A stretch of 15,417 bases of DNA from JAKVCB01 sp963578605. GTDB lineage: Bacteria; Planctomycetota; Planctomycetia; Pirellulales; Lacipirellulaceae. Shown here in pieces: positions 6,361 through 14,615 of this stretch (positions are counted from its first letter, which is position 1; every line of letters begins with the position of its first letter). Both the position numbers and the translations under genes were made by a program. The notes beneath the pieces are model-generated. The model made no database searches and had not been told where the DNA came from. It worked only from the letters and a program-made list of their open reading frames with translations. The stretch is from the NCBI GenBank assembly GCA_963578605.1, contig CAUZEA010000121.1, positions 1 through 15,417 on the forward strand, given 5' to 3'.

Positions 6361-9300
6361 TCTAATTAGCTGGTTGCGTTCTTGGGAACCACTCCTTCGG
6401 GACCGGGTAGCGGTGGTTACAGCGGTCGTGTTCGTGCTCTCACCTGCAGCCGGTGCTGCGCCACTGACGATTGACTCGGGCAGCCAAAGTTACTACGTCA
6501 ACGGCAACGAGACGGTCGACGAGGTCCGCGTTGGCTATATCAACGACTTCAACCGGCTTCTCGTCCAGAACGGGTCAACACTCACTACTACCGAAAATAA
6601 CCGGCTCTACGTTGGCTATGGGGCCACGTCGTCCAACAATTCTGTCAACGTCAACGGGACCGGATCCACAATCGATACCACGGGCGACTGGACATTTGTC
6701 GGTCTCTATGGCGCAGACAACACGCTCTCAACCAGCGATGGCGGTACGATCAACAGCCATGGCGGCCACGTTGGTTATTACCCGGATTCAACAGGAAACC
6801 GTGCGCTGATCGGCGGGTCGAACTCGAGTTGGAACCTGCTGGGCGAGCATCTCTACGTCGGCCGGGAGGGAGATAACAACGAGGTCTGGGTCACCGCTGG
6901 GGGCACGATCGCGATCACTGGCACCGGCAAGGGACTCCGGATCGGGGTCCTGCCCGATGCCAGCATCAATCGTGTCACGGTGACCGGCTCCGAGGCGCTG
7001 CTCGACGCAAACGAAGACATCTATGTCGGTCAAGCGGGTATGAACAGTTCGCTGACCGTCGCCGAAGGTGGTGCGGTCATGAATACCGACACATTTCTGG
7101 GATACCTGGCCGGTTCCAGCGGGACAGGGACGGTCACCGGGCCCGGTTCGGTGTGGAACAATTCGGGTTCCGTATACGTTGGCGGACACGGCTCGGGAGC
7201 CGGTGGCAACGGGACGTTGACCGTAAACGATAACGGCCTGGTCACCGTCGCGAATACGACCAGGTTATGGTCAACAGGGATTATCAATTTCAACGGCGGC
7301 AGCCTGACCACCGGTTCCTTCGACAACAGTGCCGCAGGTGCATTGAATTTTCATGATGGCACGTTAACGGTCAACGGTGCGGGCGGCACTTTCAATCCGG
7401 GCAACACCGATTTCACGATTGACGGTAACACGGCAACCGACCTGCCTGAATTGGTGATTGCCAATACGGTCAGTGCCGTGCTACCGAGTAGCTTGACCGT
7501 CGGCTCAGCCAACCAGGGACAACTTGCGGTCGAGTCAGGCGGCGTGGTATCCAGTGTTGATGGTCACATCGGTGCCAACGCCGGTTCAACGGGCCTGGCG
7601 ACGGTCACCGGGCCTGGTTCCAAGTGGAATAACTCCGGTTGGCTGTATGTCGGTGGAGATAGTCAGGGATCCGGTGGCAACGGAACATTGAACCTTCACG
7701 ATGACGGCCTGGCAACCGTTTCGGACACCGTCAAACTGCATTCCACGGGAATTATCAATCTGAATGGCGGCAGCCTGACCACCGGTTCATTCGACAACAG
7801 TGCGGCAGGTACATTGAACTTTTATGACGGCACGTTAACGATTAACGGTGCAGGCAACTCTTTTGTTCCAGGCACTTCTGATTTCACCATTGACGGCAAT
7901 ACAGCGACCGACCTGCCCGAATTAGTGCTTGACAACACGGTCAGCACCTGGGTGGGCCACCTTACCGTTGGATCGGAGAAAAAGGGAGCGCTCACTATCC
8001 AGGCAGGTACCTGGGTCGAAAACTACGCGGGTACGATTGGCAAGGAAGCCGGCTCAACGGGTGTGGCAACGGTAACCGGCACGGATTCCCGTTGGGAACT
8101 CTGGGGCGACCTATCTGTGGGCTACGAGGGTAACGGCACGCTGAAAATTGAAGCAGGCGGCGTGGTGTCCACAACCACGGAAACGCGGAGCAACACCTAC
8201 ATTGGTCGATATGCCGGCTCAACAGGCGTGGCAACGATAACCGGCGCGGGTTCGCAGTTGAACAACGCACTTACCCTGTATGTTGAAGACGGTGCACTGA
8301 ATGTTGAGGCGGGAGGCTTGGTTTCTACTACTTATTGTGTCATCGGTTATTCTCCCGACCAAACGGGCGTGACGACGGTCACCGGCTCCGGTTCGCGGTT
8401 GACAGTCACCAGATCCAGTTCGGATCCGGTCGACTTGCTCAACCTGTATGTAGGTCACCATGGTAACGGGACACTAAACGTCAGAGATGGCGGCATAGTT
8501 TCTAACTCCCATAGCAGTGTTGTCAGTTATTACTCCTACTCAACAGGTGTGGTGACGGTCACTGACCCTGGTTCCGAGTGGAATCATTCAGGCGACCTGT
8601 ACCTGAGCGTGGAGGGCAACGCTACCTTGAATATTGAAAACGGAGGATTGGTTACAGTAGGTGGAACAACGTGGATTGGCTATGGCTTCGGAACAGGCAC
8701 GGTCAACTTGACGGGCGGAAGATTTGAATTTGGCCAGATGACCATGGACGACTTCAGCACGATCAATGCCACCGGTGGTGCGTTGGCCGGAAACGTTAAT
8801 ATCACTGGTGTTAACAATATCGCTTCGCTGACGGCACTACAGAACTCAATGGTCAACCTCGAAGACGTTGCCGCGGCTAACAGCGGTCTGCTGCATGGCA
8901 GCGCGACCCTGAAAAGTTCGCTTGCCAATCAGGCCAGCGGTGAGCTGCGCACAACGAGTAGTGATTGGGTTCGTTTCGAAGGTACTGGCAACATCAACGC
9001 CGGTGAAATAAACAACATGAGTGGCCAGGTCGAGTTTACTCAGGACCTGGCCAACCACTCGGACGGCGAAATCAATAATTTTGGTGGCGCCCTGCACGTC
9101 GGCGGTGCCGTCGATAACGCCAGCGGTGGATTCATTGGCGGCAGAGGCCAGTTCGTCGCCGACGGCGGCTGGAACAATTCGGGCGTGTTCGCACTCAGCG
9201 GCACCACCGATATCCTGGGGGATTTCAACAACGCCAGCGGCGGCCAGGTGGTCACCAGCGGTGGGGCAACCACCACCTTCTTCGACGATGTGACCAACAA

Positions 9301-10021
9301 CAACGGGGCCGAAATCGCTACCGGCAACGGCAGCCACACCGTGATCTTCGGCGCCGCCACCGGCGATGGGGATTATACCGGACTCGGGGCGCTGCACCTG
9401 GAGGGTGATTTGCGTCCCGGCAACAGTCCGGCAGCAGTCCATTTTGGCGGTGACGTTGTGCTCGGAACCAATTCCGCAACCTTCTTGGAACTGGCCGGCA
9501 CCGATGAACTTCAATACGACCAGCTACTGATCACAGGCCATATCGATGTCGGCGGCCAGTTGACGGTAGAACTTCTCGGCGGATTCGAACCCGCCACGGG
9601 CAACAGGTTCGACCTCCTGAAGTTCGGCAGCCTGTCGGGCAGTTTTTCAGAACTCCGTTTGCCGGGACTCTCGGGTGATTTGCTTTGGGATAGCTCCCAA
9701 CTGCTTGTCGATGGTACGCTGTGTGTTGGGTCTTGCGTGGCGGGCTTAAGCGGCGATTACAACGACGATGGCATTGTCGACGCGGCTGATTACACCCGTT
9801 GGCGGGACAACCTGGGCAGCGATGCTGCTGTTCTGAACGGCAACGGTAGTGGTGCCCCCACGGTCGTCGCCGCCGACTACGATTTGTGGAAACTGCACTT
9901 CGGCGAAGTGCTAGCCGGCAGTTCCCAAACCGAACCTGTCCCCGAACCGGGTACCCTGGCGGTTACCTACCTGGGCCTGCTCGCACTTGCTTCGTGTCGA
10001 TGGCGCCGATTTACCCATTGA
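6353..10021 (+). CDS. Giant surface protein of T5SS/PEP-CTERM-type beta repeats with dockerin-like module and PEP-CTERM tail
   Basis: The product is 1222 residues. AGGGAAA lies about ten bases before the ATG. The signal peptide has core VAVVTAVVFVLS and likely cleaves after AGA near residue 36. Residues about 45-800 consist of Gly/Thr/Asn/Ser-rich repeats of the form VTGxGSxWNNSGxLYVG...GNGTLxVxxGGxV. These match the T5SS/PEP-CTERM-associated repeat, which predicts a long beta-solenoid. Two units around residues 253-376 and 410-533 are near copies. Residues about 800-1060 continue as a different N/G-rich solenoid. A conserved closing domain (DQLLITGHIDVGGQLTVELL... NRFDLLKFGSLSGSF) precedes the dockerin-like module GDYNDDGIVDAADYTRWRDN. 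The end is VPEP, a hydrophobic helix and the basic CRWRR. The sequence suggests an exported adhesin or matrix protein, sorted by an exosortase-like system. No catalytic residues were recognised. Confidence 0.92.
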   Translation: MSDLISWLRSWEPLLRDRVAVVTAVVFVLSPAAGAAPLTIDSGSQSYYVNGNETVDEVRVGYINDFNRLLVQNGSTLTTTENNRLYVGYGATSSNNSVNVNGTGSTIDTTGDWTFVGLYGADNTLSTSDGGTINSHGGHVGYYPDSTGNRALIGGSNSSWNLLGEHLYVGREGDNNEVWVTAGGTIAITGTGKGLRIGVLPDASINRVTVTGSEALLDANEDIYVGQAGMNSSLTVAEGGAVMNTDTFLGYLAGSSGTGTVTGPGSVWNNSGSVYVGGHGSGAGGNGTLTVNDNGLVTVANTTRLWSTGIINFNGGSLTTGSFDNSAAGALNFHDGTLTVNGAGGTFNPGNTDFTIDGNTATDLPELVIANTVSAVLPSSLTVGSANQGQLAVESGGVVSSVDGHIGANAGSTGLATVTGPGSKWNNSGWLYVGGDSQGSGGNGTLNLHDDGLATVSDTVKLHSTGIINLNGGSLTTGSFDNSAAGTLNFYDGTLTINGAGNSFVPGTSDFTIDGNTATDLPELVLDNTVSTWVGHLTVGSEKKGALTIQAGTWVENYAGTIGKEAGSTGVATVTGTDSRWELWGDLSVGYEGNGTLKIEAGGVVSTTTETRSNTYIGRYAGSTGVATITGAGSQLNNALTLYVEDGALNVEAGGLVSTTYCVIGYSPDQTGVTTVTGSGSRLTVTRSSSDPVDLLNLYVGHHGNGTLNVRDGGIVSNSHSSVVSYYSYSTGVVTVTDPGSEWNHSGDLYLSVEGNATLNIENGGLVTVGGTTWIGYGFGTGTVNLTGGRFEFGQMTMDDFSTINATGGALAGNVNITGVNNIASLTALQNSMVNLEDVAAANSGLLHGSATLKSSLANQASGELRTTSSDWVRFEGTGNINAGEINNMSGQVEFTQDLANHSDGEINNFGGALHVGGAVDNASGGFIGGRGQFVADGGWNNSGVFALSGTTDILGDFNNASGGQVVTSGGATTTFFDDVTNNNGAEIATGNGSHTVIFGAATGDGDYTGLGALHLEGDLRPGNSPAAVHFGGDVVLGTNSATFLELAGTDELQYDQLLITGHIDVGGQLTVELLGGFEPATGNRFDLLKFGSLSGSFSELRLPGLSGDLLWDSSQLLVDGTLCVGSCVAGLSGDYNDDGIVDAADYTRWRDNLGSDAAVLNGNGSGAPTVVAADYDLWKLHFGEVLAGSSQTEPVPEPGTLAVTYLGLLALASCRWRRFTH
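7111..7951 (+). repeat. Internal direct duplication, 471-bp offset
   Basis: Sequence from about 7111 to 7480 recurs at about 7582 to 7951. For example, the codons for SLTTGSFDNSAAG and FTIDGNTATDLPEL occur in both at an offset of exactly 471 bp (157 codons). Many third positions differ, so the duplication is not recent and the protein sequence has been kept. The unit spans several beta-repeat motifs and not just one. Confidence 0.85.
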
Positions 10022-10208
10022 GCGGATCCGAGTTCCAAAACGGGTAAAGGGCCGCCCACCGATCCTGGATTTACGATCGTTACCAGCAGCTTTGTGGATT
10101 GGGCCCCGGCAGAGATTGGTTACCCTTTACAATTGGGACGCTGGTGTGTTCTTGTAGCTAAGCTACCGGTCCAACAAGTCACAGCGCCCCACTGAAAGGG
10201 AAACAACC

Positions 10209-11675
10209 GTGATTGCCACCCTCGCACAATGCTTGCGCTACCCTGCCCTGGTTTCATGGCTGCCACTGTTGTTGTGCGTGGTGGCAACTGGCCTCGCCCA
10301 TAGCCAGGAACCAACAGCTACCTTTACGGATACCACCGAAGACGTGGGACTTAAAATCTCCACCGATGCCGCCTGCTGGGCCGATTTAGATAATGATGGC
10401 TGGGTCGACCTCTGCGCGTCGGGAGGGGTCTGGAAAAACAACGACGGAAAAACGTTTACCCGCGTGGCCGATGTCGATACCTCGATTGCCGCCGATTTTG
10501 ACAACGACGGTCTGGTCGACCTGTTTTCGTGGAATGCCCGCAAACTTTATCGCAACCAGGGAGAGATGAAGTTTGCCGAGTTCACCCTGCCCGAACTACC
10601 ACCTTCGCGTTCGCGGGGCGCCTGCTGGGGAGATTTCGACGGAAACGGATTTGTCGATCTGTTTGTGGGGGGCTACGAAGACCTGGACGCGGGCATCGCC
10701 TGGCCCTTTCAAATCTTGATCAATGAACAAGGCAAATCGTTCAAGCTGCTCCAATCTCAAAGTTATACCCGGGCCCGCGGAATCACCGCCTGTGATTTCG
10801 ATCAGGATGGGGACCTTGATGTCTATGTCTCGAACTACCGCCTGCAGCCCAACCTGCTGTGGCAGAACAGTGGCGATAAGGGGTTTATCGACGTGGCCAA
10901 AGAGTACGACGCCCAGGGAACGTCGCCCGGTTTCGGTGGCGGCCACACGGTTGGCTCCGCCTGGGGCGACTTCAACAGCGACGGCCTCTTCGACCTGTTC
11001 GTCGGTAACTTCGCCCACGTCGACGGCCGGGGTGACCAGCCGAAGTCGCGATTCCTGCAAAACCTGGGCCCCGACCACCAGTACCACTTCAAAGACCTGG
11101 GCCCCAGTGGAGTGCACTACCAGGAATCGTATGCAACTCCCAGTGCGGGCGATTACGACAATGACGGAAACCTGGATGTGTTCTTTACCACGGTCTACGC
11201 CGGCGCCTCCTTTGGCCGCCGGAACTACCCGGTCTTGTTCCGCAATAATGGCCAGTTCGAGGTGACCGATGTCACTGCCGAATCGGGGCTCGCCGATCTC
11301 CCGCCGACCTACCAATCGGCCTGGGCCGACTACAACAACGATGGGGCCTTGGACCTGGTCAGTGCCGGAAAACTGTTCCAGAACACGGGTAACGGAAATT
11401 CCTGGTTGAAAGTCTGCCTGCAGGGTGACGGCAACAAGGTCAATCGTGCGGCCGTCGGCGCCCAGGTCCGGATCAAGGTTGGCGATAATATTTATACCCG
11501 CCAGGTGGAATCGGGCACCGGTGAAGGGAATCAAAACGACCTGACACTTCACTTCGGCCTGGGAGACCACCAGGGTCCTGTCGACCTGGAGATTACCTGG
11601 CCAGACCAGCACCGCCAGGTCATCAATGGCGTGGCAACTGGCCGCACAGTGACCTACACCTACGACGCCGGCTAG
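10209..11675 (+). CDS. Secreted FG-GAP/VCBS beta-propeller protein with ASPIC/UnbV domain
   Basis: The product is 488 residues from a GTG at 10209 preceded by AAAGGG. No ATG is available before the mature domain. The signal peptide has core LPLLLCVVATGLA, with cleavage near AHS (about residue 32). Seven calcium-binding FG-GAP loops of the DxDxDGxxDL type occur near residues 59-68, 97-105, 142-151, 196-205, 254-263, 315-324 and 374-383, consistent with a seven-bladed propeller. Residues about 398-484 (SWLKVCLQGDGNKVNRAAVGAQV ... VESGTGEGNQNDLTLHFGLG ... ITWPD) are the ASPIC/UnbV domain. Such proteins are abundant in planctomycetes and are presumed to mediate extracellular binding. No enzymatic role is known to me. 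It is downstream of the repeat protein by 187 bp on the same strand, with its own ribosome site. Unlike its neighbours it lacks dockerin-like and PEP-CTERM ends. Confidence 0.92.
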   Translation: MIATLAQCLRYPALVSWLPLLLCVVATGLAHSQEPTATFTDTTEDVGLKISTDAACWADLDNDGWVDLCASGGVWKNNDGKTFTRVADVDTSIAADFDNDGLVDLFSWNARKLYRNQGEMKFAEFTLPELPPSRSRGACWGDFDGNGFVDLFVGGYEDLDAGIAWPFQILINEQGKSFKLLQSQSYTRARGITACDFDQDGDLDVYVSNYRLQPNLLWQNSGDKGFIDVAKEYDAQGTSPGFGGGHTVGSAWGDFNSDGLFDLFVGNFAHVDGRGDQPKSRFLQNLGPDHQYHFKDLGPSGVHYQESYATPSAGDYDNDGNLDVFFTTVYAGASFGRRNYPVLFRNNGQFEVTDVTAESGLADLPPTYQSAWADYNNDGALDLVSAGKLFQNTGNGNSWLKVCLQGDGNKVNRAAVGAQVRIKVGDNIYTRQVESGTGEGNQNDLTLHFGLGDHQGPVDLEITWPDQHRQVINGVATGRTVTYTYDAG

Positions 11676-11680
11676 CCTTA

Positions 11681-11708
11681 CGACCGGCAACCTGGTGCGA
11701 CCGGCAAC
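11681..11708. repeat. Direct repeat CGACCGGCAAC, two copies 17 bp apart
   Basis: The 11-bp word begins at 11681 and again at 11698, starting six bases after the stop codon of the ASPIC/UnbV gene. A partly complementary stretch (CGCCGGTTGC) lies about 40 bp further on and could fold back with the second copy. There is no T-run, so it is not a clear terminator. Confidence 0.6.
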
Positions 11709-12004
11709 GTAGAGTGACCTCCCACCGGTACTGCCCTGGCGCGGTCGCCGGTTGCATCCCCACCACGCTGCTGGCCTGGCCATCTGTCGCGGCGCCGCGG
11801 CCCTGATTCGGAAAAACTTTCGCGCGCCTGGGGTCAAGGTTCTAGAAGCCAGACTCTTCTGGGGCAATCTTCCTGGAAAGTGGGTCCCCTCAAACACTCG
11901 CTCTGCTGAAAACCGGGGACCGAGGGGAGCTGATTCTCGTTGGTTTGCCCAAACGGCCCGACGAGGCTGGCGACTTTGGCCATTACGATGCTGCCAAACA
12001 GTCG

Positions 12005-12032
12005 CCACTTCCCCAGGAAGTGGGGGATTTTT
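12005..12032 (+). terminator. Intrinsic-terminator-like hairpin
   Basis: CCACTTCC (12005-12012) pairs with GGAAGTGG (12016-12023) around a three-base loop. GGGA and five T residues (12028-12032) follow. The stem is perfect at eight pairs, though four bases separate it from the T-run. It lies about 330 bp after the ASPIC/UnbV stop and 125 bp before the transporter start. Confidence 0.45.
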
Positions 12033-12156
12033 GACAACTCCTCAACGGCGACCTACTCTTGTCGACGCCAATTTTGGCAACCGCTTCCTGCAAAACGATC
12101 TCCCTGCAATGTGGGTTAGCGACTCCACGCATCCTCACCAAGAAAAGGAACACAGG

Positions 12157-13090
12157 TTGGAGACTTCCCAAAAATCAACATGGATGGCCTACGGCGCGAT
12201 GCTCCTGGCGATGATAATCGTCTCCGGAAATTTTGTTTTCGGAAATCACGCCATGCAGGATCTTCCAGCCCTGCCCCTGTCGTTCTGGCGAACCGTGATT
12301 GCCACGCTGTGCCTGTTGCCTCTGGCACTCATAAGTCGAAAAAATATCGCCGCGTTTTTTTTCGAGAACAAGCTCAAGGCCATCACCCTGGTACTGACGG
12401 GAGTCGTCCTTCCGCCATGGTTCATCTACCTGGCCTTAAATTCCAGCAAAGCTAGTCGATCTGAGTGTTGGCTACACGTCGATTCCACTCATGACGGTCC
12501 TGTTATCGGTCATTTTTCTCAGTGAGCGGATTTCGATCGTGCAATACTTGGGGCTCGTCTTTGCCCTGTTTGGATCGCTGGTCTTTGCATTCCACGGCGA
12601 CTTGGAGAACGTGACGAACTTTGATCCGCATATTGAATTCTTATGGATTATTGTCTGCGCCTTTTCCCGCAGCGTTTACCTGGTGCTGCTGAAACTCTGG
12701 AATGTACATCCCTCACCAGGGGAGGGGTTGTTCTTGCTTCTTCTATTGGGAACCCTCGTGTTACTACCAGGATTCATCCACCACGCAACCACGCAGATGA
12801 GTCCGCTGGAATATTCGCCACAGCTTTGGGGATCGATTCTCTTTATCGGGATTGGCATGGGCGCCGTGTACCTCTACCTCATTGGACTGGGAACCAGTTG
12901 CCTGGGTGCTACCAAGGTATCTCTGTTTACTTTCATCGTCCCGGTACTGGTCGCGGTGGAGTCGATCCTGTTTCTCGACGCAACATTGCATCTCTACCAG
13001 GCTGTGGGGGGCGTGCTGGTACTCGCCGGTGTATTTTGTGTTGCCTACTTCCGCAGCCCACCTCGCGCAACGCCGGCAACTTCCGCTTAG
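12157..13090 (+). pseudogene. EamA/DMT-family transporter, split by a one-base frameshift
   Basis: Two overlapping frames together code for one EamA (drug/metabolite transporter) protein of about 310 residues. The first starts at a TTG (12157) with AGGAA six bases upstream and reads ETSQKSTWMAYGAMLLA through FIYLALNSSKAS. It then drifts into unrelated residues and stops at 12525. The second frame resumes with DLSVGYTSIPLMTVLLSVIFLSERIS and ends at 13090. Continuity is restored exactly if one C near 12457 is removed. The total length of 934 bases is three times 311 plus one, as expected for a single insertion. The repaired protein would have about ten membrane helices in two EamA repeats. The rest of both halves looks well conserved, so the lesion is either recent or a sequencing error. 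The substrate is unknown. Confidence 0.85.
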
Positions 13091-13144
13091 AATCGACCGG
13101 CTCCTCTAGTTTCTATCGCGCCTGCCGCCTGATGTGGAAGGACC

Positions 13145-13187
13145 GGGGGCTTGCTAACCGTTTCACCTTTGCAAGTCCCCCATTTTT
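13145..13187 (+). terminator. Rho-independent terminator after the EamA gene
   Basis: GGGGGCTTGC (13145-13154) pairs with GCAAGTCCCCC (13171-13181). The stem has ten pairs with a single bulged T at 13176 and a 16-base loop. The sequence ATTTTT follows directly (13182-13187). It lies 55 bases beyond the EamA stop and is the clearest intrinsic terminator in the window. Confidence 0.65.
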
Positions 13188-13390
13188 CGTATCGGGGAGT
13201 CCCCGGAACGCGCCCCCAAAAAACGACCAACACCCACAAAGAGCCGCTTGCGGCAACCGACGAAACGCAACCAGGTCTCGCTCACGCTGCGTACGCTCAA
13301 GGATTTTTTTCCGCCCTTGAACCTATGCCAGAAAATAAAAAGGTCGTGCCCTCTGGACTTCCAACTCCTTTTGCTCCCGTGGCGAAATAA
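13188..13390. other. Intergenic region
   Basis: No gene is supported here. It contains a short GC hairpin (CGGGG-AGT-CCCCG), and a run of seven T residues sits inside the loop of a TCAAGG/CCTTGA stem near 13300, so that stem is not a normal terminator. A promoter candidate follows at 13391. Confidence 0.5.
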
Positions 13391-13419
13391 TTGCATTGAA
13401 AGTCACGGCTGCACATAAT
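13391..13419 (+). promoter_or_regulatory. Candidate sigma70-type promoter of the matrixin gene
   Basis: TTGCAT (13391-13396) and CATAAT (13414-13419) are separated by 17 bp. The -10 matches five of six consensus bases, while the -35 matches three. Transcription would start about 35 bases before the GTG at 13461. The region is locally AT-rich compared with its surroundings. Confidence 0.35.
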
Positions 13420-13460
13420 GAACCTTAGGGGCTCGTTCAATCCACCGAGGTGGCCAAAGC

Positions 13461-14480
13461 GTGCAACGCGAACCATCAAACATGTCATGCCTGCGGACTC
13501 TCTGCTTATCGCTGGCGGTCTTGCTGACGGCAGGCACCGCAACAGGCGAGGGCTGGGAATACCAGAATATGGCCTGGGTCCCTGGTCCGAACAGCACCTC
13601 GATCCGCTCGCCACTTGATTCTCCCCACCCAACCTCCCTCACCTGGAGCATTGTACCGGAGGGCGTGGCCACGGCCGGAAATGCAAACCGGCTGACGGAC
13701 GACTTTTTGGACATGGGCGTGACCGGCCTGACGACGGCTGCTCAATACAAGGCGGTGCTGGCCAGTGCCATGGACCAGTGGGCAAGTGTCGCCGACATCA
13801 CGAACCTTGGCTATGTGACCGAGACGGGCGCTGTCGAGATCGGCGGAGTGGCGCATTACACCGACCGTGGACCTGCCTCGGGGGTGGGACATATCCGGTT
13901 TATGGCCTTCGACCAGGAAGCGCTCAACGGTGCTACCGCTTACGCCCAGGCAACCTATATTCCTGAGCCGGACAGCAACGTCGATAAAGCCGCCAATCAC
14001 TCCAAGGCAGGCGATGTTCGTTTTCGCTCCGATGCCAACCTGTGGGATGACCCCCTCGGCGAGACCTATTTTCACAACATCGCCATGCACGAAGTAGGAC
14101 ACATTCTGGGATTTGGCCACAACTGGACCTCTGGCTCGGTGATGGGCAGTCCCTATACCGAGTCGAACCTGGGTGTGGTAGATATCGCGGGTGCCGTTGC
14201 CATTTACGGGCCGCCCCCGGTGGACATGCTGACGGGCGATTACAACGGTGACGATGTGGTCGATGCAGCCGACTATACGACGTGGCGTGATAACACCGGT
14301 GCACCTGCTGGAACACTGCCCAACGATGCGGTTGGCGGCAGGATCGGTAACTCCCATTACACCCAGTGGCAGAACAACTTTGGCAACTCTGCCACCGGCA
14401 GCGGTGCGGCCGTTCCCGAGCCGACCGCCACAATTCTTGCCCTGCTCGCGGTGGCCCCCGTCTTCGCGCGGCGCCACTGA
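13461..14480 (+). CDS. Secreted matrixin (M10A-type) metalloprotease with dockerin-like module and PEP-CTERM tail
   Basis: The product is 339 residues from a GTG preceded by GAGGTGG. An ATG at 13482 (residue 8) is the alternative and also begins a good signal peptide (LRTLCLSLAVLLTAGTATG, cleaved near residue 29). The catalytic site is complete: HEVGHILGFGH (H210, E211, H214, H220), followed by the Met-turn SVMGS (M228). Upstream segments typical of matrixins are present, such as the region around GVGHIRFMAFD and GDVRFRSDANLW before the active site. There is no obvious cysteine-switch propeptide. Residues about 258-308 are the dockerin-like module GDYNGDDVVDAADYTTWRDN, and VPEP at 318-321 starts a short PEP-CTERM tail ending FARRH. 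It is predicted to be an exported zinc endopeptidase acting at the cell surface. The substrate is unknown. Unlike the other protease in the window, all zinc ligands are canonical. Confidence 0.92.
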   Translation: MQREPSNMSCLRTLCLSLAVLLTAGTATGEGWEYQNMAWVPGPNSTSIRSPLDSPHPTSLTWSIVPEGVATAGNANRLTDDFLDMGVTGLTTAAQYKAVLASAMDQWASVADITNLGYVTETGAVEIGGVAHYTDRGPASGVGHIRFMAFDQEALNGATAYAQATYIPEPDSNVDKAANHSKAGDVRFRSDANLWDDPLGETYFHNIAMHEVGHILGFGHNWTSGSVMGSPYTESNLGVVDIAGAVAIYGPPPVDMLTGDYNGDDVVDAADYTTWRDNTGAPAGTLPNDAVGGRIGNSHYTQWQNNFGNSATGSGAAVPEPTATILALLAVAPVFARRH

Positions 14481-14500
14481 TCACGTGGTAACTTCGCAAC

Positions 14501-14605
14501 GGTTCGGAAGCAGAGGTTGTCCCGGAACCCTCGGCCCTGGTGCTCGCCATCATCGGGCTGGCAGGCCTCTTGGTCAGCCTCAAGGAAGCCAGCCGGAAAC
14601 CTCAG
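14501..14605 (+). pseudogene. Orphan PEP-CTERM sorting tail without a gene body
   Basis: Just downstream of the matrixin stop, a frame without any start codon reads GSEAEVVPEPSALVLAIIGL, then AGLLVSLKEASRKPQ. This is a complete PEP-CTERM signature: a VPEP motif at 14519-14530, a hydrophobic helix and basic residues. The frame is closed by TAA at 14489 and continues past the tail to TGA at 14669, overlapping the next gene on the other strand. Its DNA differs clearly from the matrixin's own tail, so it is not a fresh duplicate. It is probably debris of a lost PEP-CTERM gene, or of a former C-terminus of the matrixin. Confidence 0.65.
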
Positions 14606-14615
14606 GCTCTGGCAT

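Larger units (their letters stand above)
11676..12156. other. Intergenic region
   Basis: About 480 bp with no convincing gene. A plus-strand frame is open through most of it, but the translation lacks domain or signal features and merely runs into the transporter frame. It contains a short direct repeat just after the upstream stop codon and a terminator-like hairpin at 12005-12032. Confidence 0.6.

Noticed and set aside
6471..6809. Overlapping plus-strand frame inside the repeat protein
   Set aside because: It is a frame-shifted shadow of the repeat gene rich in Ser/Thr/Arg, with no start signal.
8846..9514. 222-codon minus-strand frame inside the repeat protein
   Set aside because: It is an antisense shadow of the Gly/Asn-rich repeats, with no signal, start context or family resemblance.
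10596..12008. 470-codon open frame on the minus strand, antisense to the FG-GAP protein
   Set aside because: Its translation is rich in Val/Arg/Gly without domains and mirrors the DxDxDG repeats of the real gene. High GC at codon third positions keeps such antisense frames open.
11752..12156. N-terminal extension of the EamA frame upstream of the TTG
   Set aside because: The translation is not protein-like, crosses a terminator-like hairpin, and a good ribosome site sits before the TTG at 12157.
13298..13318. T-run near a hairpin as a second terminator
   Set aside because: The seven T residues lie inside the loop of the TCAAGG/CCTTGA stem and not after it.
13506..14477. 323-codon minus-strand frame across the matrixin gene
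   Set aside because: It is antisense to a gene with a complete zinc site, signal peptide and sorting tail, and the translation has no recognisable features.
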